Of a stretch of DNA of 5,123 nucleotides, positions 1 through 5,123 are shown piece after piece. Within the stretch, counting starts at the first letter, position 1. Each line of letters starts with the position of its first letter. A program made the translations under genes and the position numbers. A model generated the notes under the pieces. That model searched no databases. It saw only the letters and a program-made list of their open reading frames with translations, and was not told where the DNA came from. Origin of the DNA: JARDZI01 sp041639705 (GTDB lineage: Bacteria; Bacillota; Clostridia; Clostridiales; Caloramatoraceae); the NCBI GenBank assembly GCA_041639705.1, contig JBEQBT010000246.1:1-5123 (forward strand), written 5' to 3'.

Positions 1-391
1 GTCCTCTCCCTAACCTAATTTCAATCAGATCAACTTCAGCTGCTTTAACTGATGCATCTGCAGCGTAAATTGCAGTTGCCAGAGAAAATGTTTCAATTAC
101 TCCTACTGCATCTCTCTTTTCTATATCTGAAGAACCATTTAATGCTGCAAAAACCTGAGGATGAATACTTGGTATCACTAGCATATCAACTAATGATTCT
201 TTTGCTTCAGCACATCCAGCCTCTACTGAACTTTTTACAGCAGCAACATCTCCCTGTACCAATATAATATACTTTCCTGGACAAACAGGTTGTGCAGTTA
301 CTAATGTAACCCTTGCTGTTTTAAGCATTGCGTCTCCTGCTTCTATACCAACTGCTATACTATTTACTTCCAACATTCCTAGTGAATCCAT
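1..391 (-). CDS. pduT: PduT-like tandem BMC-domain shell protein (3' end cut off by window)
   Basis: Structural protein of a bacterial microcompartment shell. The 130 visible residues hold one complete BMC domain (about residues 3-85) and the start of a second (from about residue 94, KRDAVGVIETFSLA), so this is the tandem-domain, trimer-forming type. Residues such as AGDAMLKTA, CPGKY and KRDAVG track Salmonella PduT closely from memory. C37 in PVCPGK aligns with the PduT cysteine that holds a [4Fe-4S] cluster at the trimer pore. PduT is about 184 residues, so roughly 50 are missing beyond the window. The ATG shares one base with the stop of the upstream PduS-like gene (TAATG), which implies translational coupling; its ribosome binding site lies inside that gene. 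The PduS/PduT pair is thought to pass electrons across the shell. The family is clear; the iron-sulfur cluster is inferred from the one conserved cysteine. Confidence 0.9.
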   Translation of the reverse strand, partial: MDSLGMLEVNSIAVGIEAGDAMLKTARVTLVTAQPVCPGKYIILVQGDVAAVKSSVEAGCAEAKESLVDMLVIPSIHPQVFAALNGSSDIEKRDAVGVIETFSLATAIYAADASVKAAEVDLIEIRLGRG

Positions 392-1737
392 TATTTCACC
401 TCGCTTAAAGCATTTATTGCGATATACTGCTCTGATACACTTGTAATCACACCATTTATACTGGCATGAACATTTGCTCCGAGCTTTCCTTCCTGAATAG
501 AGCCAATCAAATCACCTTTTTTTACTGAATCTCCAACACTTACCACTGGTATAGCTTGTACACCAATATGTTGCTTTAAAGGAATTTTTACTTCATTTAC
601 CTCGATAGGTTCAACATTAATTGGTGCAGCAAAATCGTATTTACTGACCCCCAATCTTTCCATAAATCTTTTTGCAGGAACCTTTTTGTAGTTTCTCATG
701 TCACTTGTCTCAAAAGGAACTAATCTATCAGGTTTTATTCCTTTCTTTATAAGTCCTGTTTTTATTGCAGTAACCATTTTACCAGGTGATAGGCCCATAC
801 TACATGCATAATAGGAACATAATCCGCAATCACAGCAACCAAAAACTGTATCAGCATTTCCAATTGCTAAAGCTTCACCATATGCCACTGCTCTCATTAC
901 CCTATGGGGTTCCACTCCAAGTCCCAGGGCATTTCTTGGACACATCTGGGTACAATAGTTACACTGGCAGCATACCGATTTTGCAAGCTTAATATCCCTT
1001 TCAAGTGGTGTGGTCTTCTTTTTCATTAATGGGTGGTCACTTGGAAGGATTATCACACCTCCAAGTGTTTTTGTAACAGGCGTACTCCAATCCCTCTCTA
1101 CTTTACCCATTGCAGGCCCCCCAAGTATCATTGAATACCCTTCCTGATTTTTAGGGCCTCCTGCAATTTCTAAAAGCTTTGTAATTGGTGTTCCAATTGG
1201 AACATTAAGTGTTATTGGGTTTTGAACCTCTCCTGTTATTGTTACGAATTTAGTTGTAACGGGTATTTCATTACTAGCTTGAGCTATGTTTAACAATGTG
1301 TTTACATTGCACACAATCGCACCAACATCTACAGGTAAACCACCTAAAGGCACTACTTTTCCTGTAACCTCATAAATAATCTGCTGTTCATCTCCTGCAG
1401 GAAAAAAATTTCCAATAAGTTGTACCGATATATTTATATTATTGCTTCCAGCTAATGCCTCATTTAGCTTTTCTACAGCCCTATGATATTTTTCCTTTAA
1501 ACATATTACGCCTAACCTGGCATTTGATATTTTCATTACTATGCGTAAACCTTCAATAATTTTGTCAGGATAAAGCTCCATTATCTGTTGGTCTACTTTA
1601 AGCAATGGTTCACATTCTGCCCCATTTGCAATGACCATATCTGCCCTGTTATTCACTTTTACATGTGTAGGAAACCCTGCACCGCCTGCTCCTACAACTC
1701 CAGCATCCTTTATTTGCTCCAAATATGACTTAACCAT
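391..1737 (-). CDS. pduS: PduS-like (RnfC-related) flavin/iron-sulfur electron-transfer protein of a microcompartment
   Basis: A 448-aa soluble electron-transfer protein. PduS family members bind FMN and two [4Fe-4S] clusters, oxidise NADH and can reduce cobalamin. Visible in order: a glycine-rich GAGGAGFPTHVK loop (residues 16-27) and NGAECEP (38-44), typical of the NADH/FMN-binding fold shared with RnfC and the complex I 51-kDa subunit; an SLBB-like region (about 160-200); a first cluster motif CX2CX2CX3CP with cysteines 256, 259, 262 and 266; a second CX2CX2CX4C with cysteines 301, 304, 307 and 312; and a C-terminal barrel-sandwich domain (about 375-445). That C-terminal position is the PduS arrangement, whereas RnfC carries the domain at the N-terminus. 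No membrane segment is seen. The open frame reaches a GTG at 1752, but that codon lies against the ribosome binding site, so the ATG at 1737 is preferred. It follows the aldehyde dehydrogenase by 16 nt and overlaps the shell gene by one base. It may reoxidise NADH made by that dehydrogenase; a cobalamin role is not shown here. Confidence 0.93.
   Translation of the reverse strand: MVKSYLEQIKDAGVVGAGGAGFPTHVKVNNRADMVIANGAECEPLLKVDQQIMELYPDKIIEGLRIVMKISNARLGVICLKEKYHRAVEKLNEALAGSNNINISVQLIGNFFPAGDEQQIIYEVTGKVVPLGGLPVDVGAIVCNVNTLLNIAQASNEIPVTTKFVTITGEVQNPITLNVPIGTPITKLLEIAGGPKNQEGYSMILGGPAMGKVERDWSTPVTKTLGGVIILPSDHPLMKKKTTPLERDIKLAKSVCCQCNYCTQMCPRNALGLGVEPHRVMRAVAYGEALAIGNADTVFGCCDCGLCSYYACSMGLSPGKMVTAIKTGLIKKGIKPDRLVPFETSDMRNYKKVPAKRFMERLGVSKYDFAAPINVEPIEVNEVKIPLKQHIGVQAIPVVSVGDSVKKGDLIGSIQEGKLGANVHASINGVITSVSEQYIAINALSEVK
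396..402 (-). promoter_or_regulatory. Ribosome binding site for pduT inside the end of pduS
   Basis: GAGGTGA lies in the last sense codons of the PduS-like gene (Glu-Val-Lys), 4 nt before the ATG at 391. With the TAATG stop/start overlap, a ribosome finishing pduS would be placed to restart on the shell gene, a common way to link the amounts of two interacting proteins. Confidence 0.7.
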
Positions 1738-1744
1738 GTATAAG

Positions 1745-1750
1745 CTCCTC
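1745..1750 (-). promoter_or_regulatory. Ribosome binding site that sets the pduS start
   Basis: GAGGAG on the minus strand, 7 nt before the ATG at 1737. The upstream in-frame GTG at 1750-1752 shares a base with this site and has no site of its own at a usable distance, so the ATG start (MVKSYLEQ) is favoured over MRSLYMVKSY. Confidence 0.8.
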
Positions 1751-1753
1751 ACA

Positions 1754-3172
1754 TTAAATAATTCTAAATGATTCTGAAAGTGTACACCTTCTTAGCCTGA
1801 CAAAGCTTTTTGCAGAAGTAAGTCCTTCTCCTGTTGGAGTTGCTATTGTAAGAGTTGTATATCCTTCTCCACCAATTCCCAGGCCAGCATAGGATGGAGC
1901 ATTTTTTACAAATATAGTTGTGTCAAGTGCTTTTGCAGCAGATGTTAGATTGTGAACGTTCGTAGAATGCATTATAGCTGTATGCCTGCAATTGTTTTCT
2001 GCTGCTACTGCCCTGTCTATTGCTTCATTCAAGCTATCTACTCTTGAAATTGCAAGCAGGGGCATCAAAAGTTCAGTTGTTACAAAGGGATGATCATAAT
2101 CAACTTCTGCAAGTACAAGTTTGTAATCTTCATTTGTTTTTATATCACAAGCATTAAGAATATAGCTTGCACTTTTACCAACAAATTTTCTATTAACTAC
2201 GTATTTACCCTTATTATCCTTTTCAAGTATTACTGACTGTATTTTTTCTATTTCATCATTATTAGCCCTGTAGCAGTTGTTTTTTACCATTTCCTTTATA
2301 AGTTCATCTGCTACATTTCTAAAAACAAAAACTTCCTTTTCAGCTATACAAAGTATATTGTTATCAAAGCTTGCACCTTTCGTAATATCAGCTGCAGCTT
2401 TTTTTATATCAGCTGTATCATCAACTATTACAGGAGGATTACCTGGTCCTGCTGCAATAACTTTTTTACCACTTCTCATAGCAACATTTACTACTGCTTC
2501 TCCGCCGGTTACTGCTAATATTCTGATATCTTTATGTTCCATTATTGCTTTGCTTGTTTCCATTGTTGGTTCAAAAACGGAACATAAAAGTGTCTCAGGT
2601 CCACCTGCACTTTTTATAGCTTTATTTAATATACTAATAGCTTCAATAGTTGCCTTTTTTGCACTTGGATGTGGATTGAATACGACTCCGTTTCCTGCTG
2701 CCACCATGCTAATACTGTTATTTATAACAGTCGCAGTTGGGTTTGTTGAAGGCGTGATTGCCCCAATAACACCGTAAGGCGCTTCTTCAATCAATGTCAT
2801 TCCATTATCTCCGGTATATGCAACTGTATGAAGATCTTCAGTCCCGGGTGTTTTTTCTGCAGCTAACAGATTCTTTATCACTTTATCTTCTACCCTGCCA
2901 TATCCAGTTTCTTCATTTGCCATAACTGCCAGATGTCTTGCATTATCTATAGCAGCTTTTCTCATTGCAGCTATCATTTTTGCACGTTGCTCCATGCTCA
3001 GTGATACAAGCTGCTTTTGTGAAATCCTTGCAGCTTCTATTGCATCATCAATGTAAGTGTATATGCCTGGACAATTCAACTTACAAGCTACTGATTCCCC
3101 AACATTACCCCCATTAAATTTTCTTGTCATTTCTCCAACAATTTCATCTATTCTTGATTTTTCTAAACTCAT
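1754..3172 (-). CDS. pduP: CoA-acylating aldehyde dehydrogenase, PduP/EutE family
   Basis: A 472-aa enzyme that oxidises an aldehyde (propionaldehyde for PduP, acetaldehyde for EutE) with NAD+ and CoA to acyl-CoA plus NADH inside the microcompartment. Family lengths are about 464-467. Visible: the TPSTNP segment (140-145) of the cofactor-binding half; VTGGEAVV (221-228); AGPGNPPVIV (241-250); the catalytic cysteine C275 in FDNNILC; TTELLMP (365-371) with the conserved glutamate E367; and the PduP/EutE-type C-terminus around FVRLRRC (457-463). Residues 1-20 form a probable amphipathic helix with hydrophobics at I8, I11, V12, M15 and F19, followed by a Gly/Asn linker. That is the usual form of an encapsulation peptide that docks cargo on the shell. 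The ATG is 1 nt after the upstream TAG and has a strong GGAGGTG site (3177-3183) 4 nt before it. The sequence alone does not decide between acetaldehyde and propionaldehyde; eutE is an equally valid name. Confidence 0.93.
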   Translation of the reverse strand: MSLEKSRIDEIVGEMTRKFNGGNVGESVACKLNCPGIYTYIDDAIEAARISQKQLVSLSMEQRAKMIAAMRKAAIDNARHLAVMANEETGYGRVEDKVIKNLLAAEKTPGTEDLHTVAYTGDNGMTLIEEAPYGVIGAITPSTNPTATVINNSISMVAAGNGVVFNPHPSAKKATIEAISILNKAIKSAGGPETLLCSVFEPTMETSKAIMEHKDIRILAVTGGEAVVNVAMRSGKKVIAAGPGNPPVIVDDTADIKKAAADITKGASFDNNILCIAEKEVFVFRNVADELIKEMVKNNCYRANNDEIEKIQSVILEKDNKGKYVVNRKFVGKSASYILNACDIKTNEDYKLVLAEVDYDHPFVTTELLMPLLAISRVDSLNEAIDRAVAAENNCRHTAIMHSTNVHNLTSAAKALDTTIFVKNAPSYAGLGIGGEGYTTLTIATPTGEGLTSAKSFVRLRRCTLSESFRII

Positions 3173-3173
3173 A

Positions 3174-3917
3174 CTACACCTCCAATTGTATAAAGTTTAC
3201 TCCCATTTCCCTGGCAACGTCTCTGGCAAGAGGTGTTATAATACATCCTTTTTCGCATAATATTTCTTTTGTTCCACTTTTATAAAAATCCTCAACTTCT
3301 CTTTGAGTAATCAACTGTTTACTATGAACAGTCATAGCATCAGATTTTTTCTCCCTGTCACTCTTAAGAACCTCTATTAATACACCTATTTCAGAAATGG
3401 AGCCTAATAAATCTTTAATCTTTTTACCAAAACTATTTGCAGGTAAAGCTTGTACCTCATAATCAAATAGAAAAACTGTTTTTTTCTTATGAAGCAATGA
3501 ATAAATCACTAAGTTTTCAAGGAATCCAGAATCATCATCCTCAACCAATGCTCGCATTTGTTTCAATTCTGGAGATAGGAATATGATTTCCTCATATTTA
3601 TTAATGTTATTTGCCAGATTATCTCTTGCAAGCTCACCATTTAAATCATAAATTTCTTTTACAGACTCAAATTTTATTGTCTCAGTCTTTTTGAAGGAAG
3701 CAATACTCATCTCGCAATCACAGTATCTGTTTTCTATTTGCTTTACCATTGCCTCCAGATTCATGACATTTACAGGGATTATTAGGAGCAGCTGTTTTAT
3801 CTTCGGCATAGAAACATCTTGAAGACTCACTGTTTGTGATTGCTGCATAGTTCTATTTACAACTTCAGCAGTGGTTTTTTTTATGAGGGCTTGCAATTCT
3901 ATTTCACTTAATTTCAT
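3174..3917 (-). CDS. Microcompartment accessory protein, probable divergent flavoprotein with EutQ/EutT-like C-terminal module
   Basis: A 247-aa protein I cannot name with certainty. Three parts can be seen. Residues 1-25 (SEIELQALIKK region) look like an amphipathic helix, followed by a polar linker to about 40, as in encapsulation peptides. Residues 41-185 show alternating beta and alpha segments (LLLIIPV; EEIIFLSPEL; NLVIYSLLHKKKTVFLFDYEV; IGVLIEVL) that fit the order of the flavoprotein family (Pfam PF02441-like) often found in BMC operons, although an FMN-binding signature is not obvious. Residues 203-247 (ITQREVEDF, then IITPLARDVAREMGV) resemble the N-terminal segment of EutQ (ITANDIR...IITPEAREVAE) and the start of EutT. 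AAGGAGG (3924-3930) lies 6 nt before the ATG and overlaps the stop of the upstream isomerase gene; the aldehyde dehydrogenase follows after 1 nt. The coding call is firm. The flavoprotein label is tentative, and its reaction is unknown. Confidence 0.85.
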   Translation of the reverse strand: MKLSEIELQALIKKTTAEVVNRTMQQSQTVSLQDVSMPKIKQLLLIIPVNVMNLEAMVKQIENRYCDCEMSIASFKKTETIKFESVKEIYDLNGELARDNLANNINKYEEIIFLSPELKQMRALVEDDDSGFLENLVIYSLLHKKKTVFLFDYEVQALPANSFGKKIKDLLGSISEIGVLIEVLKSDREKKSDAMTVHSKQLITQREVEDFYKSGTKEILCEKGCIITPLARDVAREMGVNFIQLEV

Positions 3918-3923
3918 TCCCAG

Positions 3924-3930
3924 CCTCCTT
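3924..3930 (-). promoter_or_regulatory. Ribosome binding site overlapping the tpiA stop codon
   Basis: AAGGAGG, a near-perfect site, shares two bases with the TAA stop (3929-3931) of the isomerase gene and lies 6 nt before the ATG at 3917. It supports that start and tight linkage of the two genes. Confidence 0.75.
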
Positions 3931-4765
3931 ACTTACCTAGTTTTGTCATTATTTCTTTAAATTCCTTTATGCAAAGGCTTGCACCACCAATGAGAAATCC
4001 AGATACATTTTGTGCAATTGCCAGGTCAACCACATTAGAGGCTTTAACGCTGCCACCATAAAGTATTGGTATTTTTTCTGCTGAAGCTACACCATATAGT
4101 GAATTTAGTGTGTACCTTATATATCCGTGGGTATCTTCTACCTGAGCAGGCGTTGCATTTATCCCCGTACCAATTGCCCACACAGGTTCATATGCAATAA
4201 TCACATTATCAAGGTTTTCAGTATTCAGTTTTGCAAGACCTTTAACTAACTGATTTTTGAGTTTCTCCTCGTAACGCTTTGATTGACGTTCTTCAAGGTT
4301 TTCTCCAATACAAAGAACTGGCTTTAAGCCATGTTTTATACAGGCTTCTACCTTTCTTTCAACCATCTCATCTGTTTCCTTAAAAATGTTCCTTCTTTCA
4401 GAATGACCAATTATGGCATATTTGCACTGAAAATCTTTTGCCATTCCAGGTGAAATCTCTCCAGTAAAAGCTCCTGAATTTTCCCAGAACATATTTTGCA
4501 CTCCATATAATACTTTGCTATATCTCAGCTTATCTCTCATTAGATACAGATAGGGATAGGTCGGAAATAAGACAAAAGTATTCTTCTCATCGAGTGCTGA
4601 TTTATTTAGAAAATCCAAAAATTCAATAACTTCCTTTGTATTTTTGTTCATCTTCCAATTTGCAGCAATTATGAAGTTTTTAGTTTTAATAATTTCTGAA
4701 TATGCCGCTTGTTGCACAAGTTTATATATATATTGCTTTTCTATCACTTCATCAACCCATCTCAT
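3929..4765 (-). CDS. tpiA: Triosephosphate isomerase with an N-terminal extension, in a microcompartment operon
   Basis: Interconverts dihydroxyacetone phosphate and glyceraldehyde-3-phosphate. All key elements are present (278-aa numbering): N36 and K38 in AANWKMN; NMFWENSGAFTGEISP (about 91-106); catalytic H121 in IIGHSERR; catalytic E193 in AYEPVWAIGTG, with flexible loop 6 following; YGGSV (236-240); and the phosphate-binding GG at 260-261. The enzyme should be active. Usual length is about 250, so about 26 extra residues precede the barrel. They look like an amphipathic helix (V4, V7, I8, Y12, I13, L16, V17, A20, A21), possibly a cargo-docking tag. An in-frame ATG at 4801 would add 12 residues (MKLVQTIIYRKY) but has no ribosome binding site, whereas the ATG at 4765 has AGGA 5 nt upstream; I prefer 4765 without certainty. 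It lies 11 nt before the flavoprotein-like gene. The context suggests a sugar-phosphate pathway rather than only housekeeping glycolysis. Related isomerases acting on four-carbon sugar phosphates (erythritol pathway) are an alternative. Confidence 0.9.
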   Translation of the reverse strand: MRWVDEVIEKQYIYKLVQQAAYSEIIKTKNFIIAANWKMNKNTKEVIEFLDFLNKSALDEKNTFVLFPTYPYLYLMRDKLRYSKVLYGVQNMFWENSGAFTGEISPGMAKDFQCKYAIIGHSERRNIFKETDEMVERKVEACIKHGLKPVLCIGENLEERQSKRYEEKLKNQLVKGLAKLNTENLDNVIIAYEPVWAIGTGINATPAQVEDTHGYIRYTLNSLYGVASAEKIPILYGGSVKASNVVDLAIAQNVSGFLIGGASLCIKEFKEIMTKLGK

Positions 4766-4770
4766 ATATT

Positions 4771-4774
4771 TCCT
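4771..4774 (-). promoter_or_regulatory. Weak ribosome binding site favouring the 4765 tpiA start
   Basis: AGGA, 5 nt before the ATG at 4765. The alternative ATG at 4801 is preceded by pyrimidine-rich sequence (CTATTATCCTG) with no site. The 4766-4816 stretch would then be a 51-nt spacer, longer than the other gaps in this operon, which is why the choice is not certain. Confidence 0.45.
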
Positions 4775-4816
4775 ATATATAATAGTTTGTACCAATTTCA
4801 TCAGGATAATAGATTA

Positions 4817-5123
4817 TTATATCTCATCGGTTAGATTTAATATTGTGTACTCCTCTGAATAGATATGAATCTTCTGCATAAATGAATCTGCGTCTGCCAA
4901 TAGTTCAGCACCAGCATTTGATGCTAAGTCCTTTTTCATTTCATTTATAGTATCCCAACATAGCTCGGCAGTACCATCATATGTCAATTCCCCTGGGTTA
5001 TCTTGATATTCATCAATTGCAATGTTAATTCTGCAGCACCTTAGTTTCCTAAGTTTCAGAACTAAAGGTGAATATTCCTCTAAACAGTGCTTTTTGAATT
5101 CTTCCTTACTTACTCCTGGTTTT
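4817..5123 (-). CDS. EthD-like dimeric alpha/beta-barrel protein (5' end cut off by window)
   Basis: An open frame enters from the window edge (first whole codon at 5122) and ends at a double stop, TAA TAA (4814-4819), giving 101 visible residues. Two stretches match my memory of the EthD family (Pfam PF07110): KPGVSKEEFKKHCLEEYSPLV near the start, compared with the family pattern KPG-S-EEF--YW-E-HAPLV, and DGTAELCWDT...LLADADSFM near the end. This is the ferredoxin-like dimeric alpha/beta-barrel fold. The domain is about 100 residues, so probably only the first ten or so are missing. The histidine usual in the HAPLV motif is a tyrosine here (EEYSPLV). EthD was named from an ether-degradation gene cluster and its general role is poorly known; relatives of this fold act on lactones and small ketoacids. 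It reads in the same direction as tpiA and ends 51 nt before the preferred tpiA start. Coding is well supported by the sustained match and codon use; the function is unknown. Confidence 0.72.
   Translation of the reverse strand, partial: KPGVSKEEFKKHCLEEYSPLVLKLRKLRCCRINIAIDEYQDNPGELTYDGTAELCWDTINEMKKDLASNAGAELLADADSFMQKIHIYSEEYTILNLTDEI

Noticed and set aside
52..267. 71-aa plus-strand open frame rich in Leu and Gln
   Set aside because: Antisense to the PduT-like shell gene. The composition is an artefact of reading conserved BMC-domain codons backwards.
786..992. 68-aa plus-strand open frame
   Set aside because: Antisense to the iron-sulfur region of the PduS-like gene; no recognisable domain.
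391..1752. RnfC subunit of a membrane Rnf complex
   Set aside because: The barrel-sandwich domain is at the C-terminus, the length is about 450, no other rnf genes are adjacent, and the neighbours are pduP and pduT, so PduS fits better.
1738..1753. Possible promoter or terminator between genes
   Set aside because: This and the other gaps after the tpiA start are at most 16 nt and filled by ribosome binding sites; I saw no hairpin with a T-run in any gap.
2277..2777. 166-aa plus-strand open frame, hydrophobic in appearance
   Set aside because: It lies wholly antisense to the catalytic region of the aldehyde dehydrogenase, whose family match is unambiguous. Its Ser/Ala/Ile-rich sequence is what the antisense of this gene gives, and it has no family motif.
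3057..3260. 67-aa plus-strand open frame across the pduP start
   Set aside because: Spans the start of the aldehyde dehydrogenase and the end of the accessory gene on the opposite strand; no motif.
4799..4819. TGATG-type overlap coupling the EthD-like gene to tpiA
   Set aside because: Careful reading of the frame shows the EthD-like protein ends at TAA TAA (4814-4819), before the TGATG at 4799-4803, so that TGA is not its stop codon.
4644..4862. 72-aa plus-strand open frame near the head of tpiA
   Set aside because: Antisense to the isomerase N-terminus and the end of the EthD-like gene. Its Ile/Tyr/Ser-rich content reflects AT-rich sequence.

Overview
This is an A+T-rich window coding on a single strand. 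Codon use is AT-biased and the ribosome binding sites are strong GGAGG types, which suggests a low-GC Firmicute, most likely an anaerobic clostridium. That assignment comes from composition and gene content only. All real genes lie on the minus strand, packed stop-to-start, so the window looks like the interior of one operon read from high to low coordinates. I see no promoter, terminator, RNA gene, mobile element or CRISPR array.

In transcription order the genes are: (1) the C-terminal ~100 residues of a small EthD-like dimeric alpha/beta-barrel protein (4817-5123, cut by the window edge); (2) a triosephosphate isomerase with an unusual N-terminal extension (3929-4765, possibly from 4801); (3) a 247-aa protein that looks like a divergent flavoprotein-family microcompartment accessory, with a C-terminal module resembling the N-termini of EutQ and EutT (3174-3917); (4) a CoA-acylating aldehyde dehydrogenase of the PduP/EutE family (1754-3172); (5) a PduS-like flavin/iron-sulfur (RnfC-related) electron-transfer protein (391-1737); (6) the first ~130 residues of a PduT-like tandem-domain shell protein with the pore cysteine (1-391, cut by the window edge). 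Gaps between genes are 1-16 nt apart from the TIM junction, and the last pair overlaps as TAATG.

Together these form the core of a catabolic bacterial microcompartment (BMC). The aldehyde dehydrogenase turns a volatile aldehyde into acyl-CoA and makes NADH inside the shell. PduS and PduT are the usual pair proposed to reoxidise cofactors and pass electrons through the shell pore. The signature enzyme that makes the aldehyde is outside the window. The uncommon parts are the triosephosphate isomerase and the EthD-like gene. The isomerase suggests that the substrate is a phosphorylated sugar cleaved by an aldolase to a triose phosphate plus an aldehyde, for example deoxyribose-5-phosphate, fuculose-1-phosphate or rhamnulose-1-phosphate. 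That is an inference from context.
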